A DNA stretch of 16,807 bases. Source: Candidatus Bathyarchaeota archaeon (GTDB lineage Archaea; Thermoproteota; Bathyarchaeia; RBG-16-48-13; JAGMEO01). The stretch lies in contig JAUVYS010000015.1 in NCBI GenBank assembly GCA_030602965.1, positions 1 to 16,807 of the forward strand, in the 5' to 3' direction. The notes under the pieces are model-generated. The model was given only the letters and a program-made list of their open reading frames with translations, was not told the DNA's origin and ran no database searches. This document shows positions 5,377 to 12,117 of the stretch, in pieces. Both the position numbers and the translations under genes were made by a program. Positions within the stretch are counted from its first letter, which is position 1; each line of letters begins with the position of its first letter.

Positions 5377-7575
5377 TTATAAAAATCTGGGAGATATTTT
5401 ATCGAGCTGTTTCTTTATGCTTTCTAGGTATTGTTCGCCTTCAAAGATCCAACCTTTTCTATCAGAATATAATTCGATAGGTAACCATCTTAACATTCTT
5501 CTTCTACTGACCCATTTTCCAACCATGTGAAGCCAGCATTTTTTCGCAACACCAGTTTGAACGATGTGTGAATCAAGGATGTGAAATAGCTGCCCAATAT
5601 CACCGGTTGGAGTAAATATCATTGCAATTAAACCTTCTAGATTTCCAGTAACAGTTACTCCTTGCCATATAGGAAGTTCGTCCAAAGCCACAATAAGTGC
5701 TTTTACTGTATCTTCATCACAATCTATTGCGATAAACGCCACTTCATCCAGTCCAATCCGATACGAACCCATTATAGGCTCAATGACTCCTTGGTTTAAC
5801 AAATTCCTAGTTTTTTGACTGACATAAACCCCAGTCACATCAAGGGTTCTTCCAATATTGGTGTAAGAAGAACGACTGTTGAGTACCAATTCATTAATTA
5901 TTTTAAGATCCAACTTGTCAAATTTTAACTTGGATTTTACTTCTTTTTTCCTCTTTACATTATCGTATAATATATAGTACCATCCTTTCTCGAACAGAAA
6001 TTCTTTAACCCAAAGTCCCCATTCATCCCAGCGGACATCCCAACCACCTTTCTCCAAATCGTAGTATCTAAGATTCATGTTGTAGTGTTGATCTTTCACC
6101 TTACACAGTGCATAGTTCTCAATGAGATATCTCCGTCGAAGTTGATTCAAATATTGCTGTAAATAGTCTTCAGTGCCAAAGGGTACATCAAATTGAACAC
6201 ACATATTCATTGGACCGAAGATTTTATGGATTTTTGTGCAGTAAGGAATTTCCCAGAACAGATCTGCCACTAACTTTTCCTTTCCAGGAATAACTTTGAG
6301 CAACAGGAAGTGTGATGATAAGCCAATTCTGTTGACGTCAACTAGAATACTGAACCATAAATTTGTCTTTAAATTGAGTTCTTCTATAAGTCTTCCTGTA
6401 GTAGGGGTAGTCAAGCCAATCTTCTGCGACAAAAATGTTAAGGAAGCTTTAGGGTTTTTTGCTAAAATGTTTAGAATCTTCAATTCAACATCTTTGATAC
6501 TAACAGATCTAGGTTTCAATGCAAGTGTATCCAAGATTGTCTGGTACTCTTCTTCATTAATGTAAGCTCTAGACTTTCCAATGCTTTTAACACGTGAAAA
6601 AACCCCCTTTAGAAATTCTTTGCCAACAATACTTTCTCGTCTCGCATAGTATCCTATGCCATCGAACGTCTTTGACTCTTGTCTTATACCGTGTCTAGCA
6701 AATGCCCAAAAATCTCCAGCTATGTCATCTTTCAGAATCCTGCAAGCACAGTAATCGGATTGTTCATATATCCAATCTATCTTATCTAGAGCACGATGCT
6801 GAAAGATGCGAGCAGCCTCACGAGCAACTAATCCCTTCCTTAAAGTATCAAAATACAAGTATGATGGTTGTATGTTCAAGACATTTAGTATCGGGTAATG
6901 GACTGTTCCCCAATATCTTGTTTTCTCGTTCTCTATGTACCATGGGTCAAAGAAGGAAACCAGTTCATAATCTTCACTAAAACGATCAATGCTCTCTCTG
7001 TTGATCCCTGTGAGTTCTTCCATAGTTTTTATATATTCAAAATATTCATTGTGAGATTCATTAAGCTTTTTTTGTACCTCTGTTTCTGGAGTCCATTTGC
7101 TTTTTGACAATGAATCTGCAATATTCAGAATATCGTCAATGACTTCTTGTTCAAAGCGACCAAGAGTAGTTTGAAGGTCTTGCCATGATTTTTTGTGAAG
7201 AATCTCTGAAAGATTTGCGATGTTGAATAGAAATTTCCTTCTAGCGGCTAAGTTCTTGAACTTTGGAACATTTTTCTCAAAAAAGGTGGACATCACTTTT
7301 GCAATCGCACACTTACTGAAATTGAAAGAAGCATTCGTGATAATTTCCTTTCGAGTCATAGTGGATAAAAGAGAAGGACTAATTTTCCTGTAATCTTTCG
7401 GATCATTAAAACCTCTGCATAAATTAAAGAGCAGCCCGTTTTTTTGGCCTTCATCAATTGGCGATTTTATGACTGCACTTTTCATGAGGGCAGAAAATTT
7501 CACCAAACCTAACGGAGACTCACGAAAAACATTTTCCGTTACATTCTGTAATGAATATTTAGTAGAGGTTTTCAT
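5377..7575 (-). CDS. Large regulator with two Lrp/AsnC-type units and a novel N-terminal half
   Basis: A predicted DNA-binding regulator of 732 residues, far longer than a normal Lrp protein (about 150). Counting from ATG 7575, one winged helix lies at about 360-415 (VELKILNILAKNPKASLTFLSQKIGL) followed by an effector-domain-like region at 417-500. A second lies at about 552-605 (LDLKIINELVLNSRSSYTNIGRTL) with its own effector-like region at 607-690. A Trp-rich linker (508-535, WDVRWDEWGLWVKEFL) joins them. Residues 1-350 are mainly helical and match no family I recognise; they include REAAR at 252-256. A TTG three codons upstream (7584) is possible, but ATG is preferred, with GGTTGA about 6 bases before it. 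It is divergent from the V4R gene and shares a control region with it. DNA-binding role likely; targets unknown. Confidence 0.8.
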   Translation of the reverse strand: MKTSTKYSLQNVTENVFRESPLGLVKFSALMKSAVIKSPIDEGQKNGLLFNLCRGFNDPKDYRKISPSLLSTMTRKEIITNASFNFSKCAIAKVMSTFFEKNVPKFKNLAARRKFLFNIANLSEILHKKSWQDLQTTLGRFEQEVIDDILNIADSLSKSKWTPETEVQKKLNESHNEYFEYIKTMEELTGINRESIDRFSEDYELVSFFDPWYIENEKTRYWGTVHYPILNVLNIQPSYLYFDTLRKGLVAREAARIFQHRALDKIDWIYEQSDYCACRILKDDIAGDFWAFARHGIRQESKTFDGIGYYARRESIVGKEFLKGVFSRVKSIGKSRAYINEEEYQTILDTLALKPRSVSIKDVELKILNILAKNPKASLTFLSQKIGLTTPTTGRLIEELNLKTNLWFSILVDVNRIGLSSHFLLLKVIPGKEKLVADLFWEIPYCTKIHKIFGPMNMCVQFDVPFGTEDYLQQYLNQLRRRYLIENYALCKVKDQHYNMNLRYYDLEKGGWDVRWDEWGLWVKEFLFEKGWYYILYDNVKRKKEVKSKLKFDKLDLKIINELVLNSRSSYTNIGRTLDVTGVYVSQKTRNLLNQGVIEPIMGSYRIGLDEVAFIAIDCDEDTVKALIVALDELPIWQGVTVTGNLEGLIAMIFTPTGDIGQLFHILDSHIVQTGVAKKCWLHMVGKWVSRRRMLRWLPIELYSDRKGWIFEGEQYLESIKKQLDKISPRFL

Positions 7576-7584
7576 AGTCTTCAA

Positions 7585-7845
7585 CCGATTTTTATGTCAC
7601 TTTCATATTTTTCATATTCGATGTATAACGGGTAATATGTCAAAACTCATATATAAGAAAAAAGGAGCAAATAAACTATATTTCGACGTTATTACCAATA
7701 AATATTGAGGATTTTTACTTATTTTAGTTCAATCACCCAAAATAATACATTATTTTGCGAAATAAGCGTGTTTTACAGTTTATTTCTTTGTTAACCAAAT
7801 GTTAAAATTTATTTTACATATAATTCTCTATTGGTGAATTAAAAA
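7585..7845. promoter_or_regulatory. Shared control region of the regulator and V4R genes
   Basis: This AT-rich divergent intergenic stretch holds no gene. Visible elements are a minus-strand TATA-like run (about 7648-7656) that would serve the regulator, the 20-bp palindrome at 7738-7757, and a plus-strand TATA-like run (about 7813-7823, TTACATATAA) that would start transcription near 7840-7846. GGTGA at 7833-7837 is placed as a Shine-Dalgarno for the ATG at 7846. Confidence 0.5.
7738..7757. promoter_or_regulatory. 20-bp palindrome, candidate operator
   Basis: CAAAATAATACATTATTTTG has perfect 9-bp arms around AC. It lies between the divergent regulator and V4R promoters, about 60-75 bases upstream of the V4R TATA box. 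AT-rich palindromes are typical binding sites of Lrp-type dimers, so the neighbouring regulator is the natural candidate ligand; this is inference. Confidence 0.5.
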
Positions 7846-7881
7846 ATGCCTATAGGTCCAGGCGATCCAAGACCACTTTAA
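7846..7881 (+). CDS. 11-codon proline-rich leader ORF (uORF)
   Basis: ATG at 7846 opens a short frame encoding MPIGPGDPRPL followed by TAA, with GGTGA 8 bases upstream as Shine-Dalgarno. Four of eleven residues are proline, including PRPL next to the stop, a composition that slows ribosomes. The stop codon lies inside the palindrome 7873-7886 that overlaps the Shine-Dalgarno of the V4R gene, so translating ribosomes would unfold or block that hairpin. This looks like a leader peptide controlling the next gene, but the ORF is too short to be proved by sequence alone. Confidence 0.4.
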   Translation: MPIGPGDPRPL

Positions 7882-7886
7882 AGTGG
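7873..7886 (+). promoter_or_regulatory. Hairpin overlapping the V4R Shine-Dalgarno
   Basis: CCACTTTAAAGTGG is a perfect 14-base palindrome. Its right arm shares two bases with GGAGG (7885-7889), the Shine-Dalgarno 9 bases before ATG 7899, and its centre holds the uORF stop codon. Competing stems GCCT/AGGC (7848-7851/7860-7863) and GGTC/GACC (7855-7858/7871-7874) could form upstream. Confidence 0.45.
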
Positions 7887-7980
7887 AGGACAGAAAAAAT
7901 GTCAAACAAGTTCCCGATGAAAAATAAATATAATCACTCAATGGAGGTAAAAAGAAAATTGTCAAAGATTTTTCCGATGA
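7884..7980 (+). repeat. Imperfect tandem repeat covering the V4R initiation region
   Basis: TGGAGG, an A-rich spacer, NTGTCAAA and then TTCCCGATGA/TTTCCGATGA occur twice: 7884-7920 and 7942-7980. The coding parts are offset by exactly 60 bases and give MSNKFPMK and LSKIFPMR. The second copy carries GGAGG (7943-7947) 11 bases before TTG 7959. Confidence 0.7.
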
Positions 7981-8405
7981 GAGTTGACACCACTTACTCT
8001 ACCAGAATATTAAGTATAATCAAAGTATTAAAAGCAGAATCACAGCAAGTATTATATGACGCAGGCATAAATTTAGCCTTTGAAGAATTCCAAGGAATTG
8101 AAGCACAGGATTTGAGCAGCGCCTTAGCACAGATTGCAGATCTTTACATGAATAATAGCCTAGGAAAACTTGTAATGGATGGCGTAGGGAAGAATTTTCT
8201 GCTGGTGAGGAACTACGACTGTGCCACTTGTGTTTCCGCAAAGAACGATGGAAAAACATACTGTTGGCTAGATGCAGGTTTTATCGCAGGCGCACTGAAG
8301 CAGATGCTTAATGAAGACTATGTTGTAATAGAGACAAAATGTCATGGTACAGGTGCCGAATACTGCGAGTTCCTAATTGCAAAGAAACGAAGAGTAGAAA
8401 CATAA
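7899..8405 (+). CDS. V4R-domain protein, probable small-molecule or metal sensor
   Basis: A stand-alone 168-residue protein of the V4R (4-vinyl reductase) family, whose fold binds small hydrophobic ligands and often carries conserved cysteines. Residues about 30-65 form the N-terminal helical part (STRILSIIKVLKAESQQVLYDAGI) and about 66-160 the V4R domain. C108 and C111 (NYDCATC), C122 (YCWLDAGFIAGAL), C148 and C156 (ETKCHGTGAEYCEF) make a possible metal or redox site. No DNA-binding or enzymatic partner domain is fused to it. ATG 7899 has a strong GGAGG 9 bases upstream. A near-copy of this initiation site precedes TTG at codon 21 (7959). Divergent from the large Lrp-like regulator, it is a plausible effector-sensing partner. 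Domain call firm, ligand unknown. Confidence 0.85.
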   Translation: MSNKFPMKNKYNHSMEVKRKLSKIFPMRVDTTYSTRILSIIKVLKAESQQVLYDAGINLAFEEFQGIEAQDLSSALAQIADLYMNNSLGKLVMDGVGKNFLLVRNYDCATCVSAKNDGKTYCWLDAGFIAGALKQMLNEDYVVIETKCHGTGAEYCEFLIAKKRRVET

Positions 8406-8428
8406 TAAAACTCTCATCCCCACTCTCC

Positions 8429-8435
8429 TTTTTTT
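8429..8435 (+). terminator. Oligo-T terminator of the V4R gene
   Basis: Seven Ts after a C-rich stretch, 24 bases beyond the V4R stop codon, as expected for archaeal intrinsic termination. Confidence 0.5.
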
Positions 8436-8463
8436 ATTGATATTCAAGCGGATGACGCTTCGA

Positions 8464-8491
8464 GATTAAAAGAGCTCTTCCCCTTTTAATC
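8464..8491 (-). repeat. Hairpin across the stop codon of the Cys-rich gene
   Basis: GATTAAAAG (8464-8472) and CTTTTAATC (8483-8491) form a perfect 9-bp stem with a 10-base loop; the alternative palindrome AAGAGCTCTT (8470-8479) overlaps it. The stop codon (8466-8468) is within the stem, so this may define the mRNA 3' end. Confidence 0.4.
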
Positions 8492-8753
8492 GTTGTAGCG
8501 TCTTCCCTCTTATTCTTATAGTGATCTTTTTCTCTTGTGGTTCAGTTTCAACAGTTTTCCTCTTAACAGTAAACCCACAAACACCGTTCGCCAAGAGGCG
8601 ACCTTTCGCACAAATGACATAATTACATGTAGGACCAGCGCATACATCGTCTACCCATCGGCAGTATATTTTGGATCCCTGTTTGACGAAGGCGCGTTGC
8701 CCACATCTAAAGAATTCACATTCAGGTATACATCGTTTTTCTGATTCAGACAA
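8466..8753 (-). CDS. Cysteine-rich small protein, probable metal binder
   Basis: A 95-residue protein with eight cysteines in its first 59 residues: C8, C12, C17, C31, C38, C43, C48 and C59 (RCIPECEFFRC, YCRWVDDVCAGPTC, VICAKG, VCGFTVKR). The spacing suits two zinc sites or an iron-sulfur cluster. The cysteine-free tail (about 60-95) is charged, KKITIRIRGKTLQRLKGEE. I recall similar cysteine-rich small proteins in other archaea but cannot name the family. The frame has no ATG near its beginning; TTG 8753 is the best start, with GTGAAG just upstream. It converges on the V4R gene with 60 bases between stops and is separated from the upstream ATP-grasp gene by about 150 bases with no gene in them. 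Confidence 0.6.
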   Translation of the reverse strand: MSESEKRCIPECEFFRCGQRAFVKQGSKIYCRWVDDVCAGPTCNYVICAKGRLLANGVCGFTVKRKTVETEPQEKKITIRIRGKTLQRLKGEELF

Positions 8754-8901
8754 AGCTTCACACTATCCTGAATCGGCATCATTCAAAAACAATTTGATCC
8801 CACGCAGCTTTTCGATTCTAGGAGTAAAATAAATTCTATTTGTTTTGCCTTTTTAAGTTTTCGATTGAAACAAGCTCAATTTTGCATACACGATCTCATA
8901 T

Positions 8902-10098
8902 TTAAATCATGTTCAAAACGCGTTTAGTGAAGTTGAATGATTTTCGCATTATAACTTTTCTACTTGAAGCCATCATTATTACTGAGCATAAAGGTTCTCC
9001 TTTCTCAATAACAGCGCCCTTAAAAGGAATGTCCCTGACTTCTTTGAAAGCACTAAAATCTGGCACTACAGATCGTTCAGGTGAAAAAAGTATCAACCTG
9101 ATCCAAAATTCATCACTTTCTTTCATTAACTTTGGCAACTTTCCCTCAAGACAAGATTGGACATGACATTTCATCAAGTTCAGTTGCGTCACTCTTTCTA
9201 CACACTCCAAGGTTCCTTGAAATCGCGGATTCAACTCTACAACATAAGGAACACCATCTGAAAGAGTCATATCAACTCCGTTAGATCCAATAAGGTTGAA
9301 ATGTTTAACTACTTTTTCAGAAACTTCTTTACACTTATCAATAACACTTTTAGATTCAGAAAGTGGTACAATATTCCCACAATACCCAAAAGGTTCTGTT
9401 TGCCCTGTTTCCTCTAAACCCAAAAGTTGTTCATTTACTGTTAACGATATAACATCGTTGTTAGTAGATATGAGGGATACACTAGCCGGTTGACCGTGGA
9501 TGTATTTTTGAATTAGAATGTTCTCATTGTTTTTTGAAGCATTTTTAAATGCGTCTTCAAGTTCTTTCTGATCTTTTGCCTTCCTTATGGCTATGCCACC
9601 AAAACCAACCATTGGCTTGCATACAATCGGATATCCGATGTCTTTTGCAATTCTTTTCGCTGCTTTTAAGCCTACAGCAACTTTACTTGTTGGATGCGGC
9701 ACATTTAATCTTTCCAATTCCTTAAAGAATGTATGTTTATCCCTCACTTTTTCTATAATGTCAGGTGGATTCCCAATTATGGGTGTAAGATCGTGAAGTT
9801 CTCTGAGAACATTTGTATGGTCTTCAAGACCTGAGCATATGACTATACCATCAATCACATTTTTTTTTACGATTTTCTTGACTAAATGGAGGAGAATTTC
9901 AGGGTCATAATTATTGGCAAAGAAACCACATGAATGACCTTTCTTTTGTTTAATTATTGACAAACACTCTTTACAAACCGATCTTAAGTCTTGATCTCCA
10001 TAATGGTCAACTGCATAAACTCCGTAACCAGCTCTTTCAGCAGAATATGCAGCTGAAGAAATATCGACGCCAACGACCAATAGATTGTACACGTCCAT
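8902..10098 (-). CDS. ATP-grasp ligase (predicted carboligase, COG2232-like)
   Basis: Predicted ATP-dependent ligase that joins a carboxylate to an amine or similar acceptor through an acylphosphate. Counting from ATG 10098: residues 1-110 form a Rossmann-like pre-domain (MDVYNLLVVGVDISSAAYSAE), 115-310 the ATP-grasp fold with K161 (IVCKP), the Gly-rich loop GFGG at 165-168, and the Mg/ATP set in VELNPRFQGT (E288, N290, R292). The C-terminal 80 residues form a further domain seen in this archaeal group. The frame extends to GTG 10113, but homologous N-termini begin near the ATG, which also has a TATA-like CATATTT about 25 bases upstream. It is divergent from pyrC across a short shared promoter region. 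Members of this broad group act in cofactor and nucleotide pathways; the substrate cannot be read here. Confidence 0.82.
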   Translation of the reverse strand: MDVYNLLVVGVDISSAAYSAERAGYGVYAVDHYGDQDLRSVCKECLSIIKQKKGHSCGFFANNYDPEILLHLVKKIVKKNVIDGIVICSGLEDHTNVLRELHDLTPIIGNPPDIIEKVRDKHTFFKELERLNVPHPTSKVAVGLKAAKRIAKDIGYPIVCKPMVGFGGIAIRKAKDQKELEDAFKNASKNNENILIQKYIHGQPASVSLISTNNDVISLTVNEQLLGLEETGQTEPFGYCGNIVPLSESKSVIDKCKEVSEKVVKHFNLIGSNGVDMTLSDGVPYVVELNPRFQGTLECVERVTQLNLMKCHVQSCLEGKLPKLMKESDEFWIRLILFSPERSVVPDFSAFKEVRDIPFKGAVIEKGEPLCSVIMMASSRKVIMRKSFNFTKRVLNMI

Positions 10099-10184
10099 AA
10101 AGAAGCGCCTCACTTGTCTGAAATATGAAGTAATTTAATAATGTTCAACTTTAAACCTTGTATTTAGATCAGGTAAATGTCTTG
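10099..10184. promoter_or_regulatory. Short divergent promoter region, ATP-grasp / pyrC
   Basis: About 86 bases separate the preferred starts. A plus-strand TATA-like run AATTTAATAAT (about 10132-10141) can serve pyrC, and a minus-strand CATATTT (about 10119-10125) can serve the ATP-grasp gene. The two polymerases would compete for this space, suggesting linked control. Confidence 0.4.
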
Positions 10185-11519
10185 TTGGTTGATCTGATTT
10201 TAAAAAATGCAAAGATTCCTTTAAAAGATAGAATAATTGAATGCGGGATTGCAGTTGATAAGGGGAAAATATATACTGTCGCAAAAGCATCAAATTTGCC
10301 TAAAGGTTCAAGAATAATGGATCTTAAAGGAAACATTGTTTTTCCCGGACTTATTGATGCTCATGTTCATCTGCGAGATCTTGAATTAACATATAAAGAA
10401 GATTTCTATACCGGAACCTGCGCAGCTGTGGCGGGAGGTTTTACAACTATTCTAGATATGCCAAACACAAAGCCGCCAACAAACAGTTTATCACGCTTAA
10501 AAGAAAAAATCGAAGTTGCAAAGAAAAAAATTGTTGTGAATGTTGGCTTCTACACAAGTTACGTGTCAAGCATTAAAGAATTAAAACAGCTTAAATCCTA
10601 CGGAGTCTTTGGAATGAAGCTCTATCCTTATGATCAATTAGGAAAAAATGTGTTAGAAGATGATGGAATGTTTATTAATACTTTAAGAGCGAATAGAGCA
10701 GCGAACTTACTTACCTTAATTCATGCTGAAAGCCCACAAATAATCGATAGAAATGAAAAAAGACTTGAAGCTTCACAAGATTACTCAGCAAAAGCTTACA
10801 TCAATGCACACCCTCCAGAAGCTGAGATTAACGCGGTTAAGAATACATGTCAAATCGCAGAAAAGACGAGAAGCCAACTACATTTTTGTCACATAACTTT
10901 GAATAAGTCTTTGTCATTAATTGAAGAAGCACGGGTTATAGGAACAAATATTACATGCGAGGTTACCCCACACCATCTTCTTCTAACAAAGAAGATAGTT
11001 GAAAAGGAGAGAGGAAATGCAGTCATGAATCCGCCTCTTCGAACCCTCCCTGAAGTTAGAGGTTTATGGGAAGGACTGATAAAAGGAAAAATAGACATAA
11101 TCTCAAGTGATCATGCGCCACACAATTTGATCGAGAAAAAAGAAAAAATGGAGAAAAGAATTTCGCCTGGTATTCCAGGGTTAGAAACAACTCTTCCTCT
11201 TCTATTGACAAGAGTCAACCAGAATAAACTATCTATTTTTCACTTGATCAAAATATTAGCGGAAAATTCTGCCAAGATTTTCAAAATTAGACAAAAAGGA
11301 CAAATTATACCAGGTTTTGACGCTGATTTCACAATAATAGATATGAAAAAGAGATCAAAGATTGATTCGTCGGAATTCTATTCAAAGGCAAAATACACGC
11401 CATTTAATAGATTCAAAACCGTTGGAAAACCTATAAAAGTATTTGTAAATGGCGAGTTAGCTATGGAGGATGGAGAGGTTCTATTGAAACCTGGAAACGG
11501 AAGAATCTTATATTCTTGA
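10185..11519 (+). CDS. pyrC: Dihydroorotase
   Basis: Third step of de novo pyrimidine synthesis: reversible cyclisation of carbamoyl aspartate to dihydroorotate. Amidohydrolase fold with all expected metal ligands, counting from TTG 10185: H60 and H62 (DAHVHLRD), K145 (GMKLYPY, the carboxylated bridging lysine), H180 (LIHAE), H236 (HFCHIT) and D309 (SDHAPH). NPPLR (282-286) is the substrate-binding loop, and the C-terminal SKAKYTPFNRFKTVGK motif is typical of dihydroorotase rather than hydantoinase. The frame is open from TTG 10158, nine codons earlier, which a TATA box could support as a leaderless start; homologous proteins begin close to VDLILKNAKI, so I prefer 10185. At about 444 residues it is normal length. 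Mut7-C follows after 33 bases, likely in the same operon. Confidence 0.93.
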   Translation: MVDLILKNAKIPLKDRIIECGIAVDKGKIYTVAKASNLPKGSRIMDLKGNIVFPGLIDAHVHLRDLELTYKEDFYTGTCAAVAGGFTTILDMPNTKPPTNSLSRLKEKIEVAKKKIVVNVGFYTSYVSSIKELKQLKSYGVFGMKLYPYDQLGKNVLEDDGMFINTLRANRAANLLTLIHAESPQIIDRNEKRLEASQDYSAKAYINAHPPEAEINAVKNTCQIAEKTRSQLHFCHITLNKSLSLIEEARVIGTNITCEVTPHHLLLTKKIVEKERGNAVMNPPLRTLPEVRGLWEGLIKGKIDIISSDHAPHNLIEKKEKMEKRISPGIPGLETTLPLLLTRVNQNKLSIFHLIKILAENSAKIFKIRQKGQIIPGFDADFTIIDMKKRSKIDSSEFYSKAKYTPFNRFKTVGKPIKVFVNGELAMEDGEVLLKPGNGRILYS

Positions 11520-11552
11520 TTCTGTGGATGTTGTTTGTACAGGTCTAAAATT

Positions 11553-12035
11553 ATGAGATTTGTTACTGATGGGATGCTTGGACGCCTTACCCGATGGCTT
11601 CGTTTGTTAGGACACGATGTTATATATCTAAAAGACAGCATCGACACAGAGCTTTTAGAAGTCGCAAAAGAAGAATGTAGAATTCTGCTGACTAATGATG
11701 TTGCTTTGTTCAGGAAAGCTAAAAAACAAGGTTTGGAATCACATTTAGTTGAAGGAAAAGATGAAATAGAAAAATTATCCAACATAGCAGAACATTATTC
11801 TATTGAGCTTAATATTGATGTCACAATTTCGCGTTGCTCAATATGCAATTCATGTATCCGAGAGGTTAAAAAGTCTAAGATTAAAAAAAAAGTGCCATCA
11901 ACAACTTTCAAAACATACGACAAGTTTTGGATCTGTGATGGATGTGGGAAAATATATTGGCGAGGCGGACATTGGGATAAGATCGAAGAAACATTGATGA
12001 AGACACGAATGATATTTAAAACAAAGAATTTCTGA
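11553..12035 (+). CDS. Mut7-C RNase domain protein (PIN-like fold plus zinc ribbon)
   Basis: Predicted RNase of the Mut7-C group (COG1656), a PIN-like nuclease with a C-terminal zinc ribbon. The N-terminus MRFVTDGMLGRLTRWLRLLG is the family signature, with D6 in the acidic site; D49 (LLTNDVALF) supplies another acidic residue. The ribbon uses CSIC (C95, C98) and CDGC (C128, C131), followed by the hallmark YWRGGHWDKI (135-144). The frame extends six codons upstream to TTG 11535, but ATG 11553 matches the family start exactly and has a weak AGGT before it. It lies 33 bases after pyrC in the same direction, so cotranscription is likely; no functional link to pyrimidine synthesis is known to me. 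Family call firm, RNA target unknown. Confidence 0.92.
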   Translation: MRFVTDGMLGRLTRWLRLLGHDVIYLKDSIDTELLEVAKEECRILLTNDVALFRKAKKQGLESHLVEGKDEIEKLSNIAEHYSIELNIDVTISRCSICNSCIREVKKSKIKKKVPSTTFKTYDKFWICDGCGKIYWRGGHWDKIEETLMKTRMIFKTKNF

Positions 12036-12079
12036 TATATGGACGGTGTTGGTGGGTTACAAAAACTATATCTGACTTG

Positions 12080-12086
12080 TATATAA
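12080..12086 (+). promoter_or_regulatory. TATA box of the carboxypeptidase gene
   Basis: TATATAA lies 31 bases upstream of TTG 12118. GGAG at 12104-12107, 10 bases before the TTG, could act as Shine-Dalgarno if transcription starts near 12105; otherwise the mRNA has only a very short leader. An independent promoter argues that the genes from here on form their own unit. Confidence 0.5.
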
Positions 12087-12117
12087 GAAAATAATATTAA
12101 TCTGGAGTTGTAACTTT

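Noticed and set aside
6296..7107. Several plus-strand frames of 69-92 codons
   Set aside because: All lie opposite the continuous 732-residue regulator frame and show no protein-like motif.
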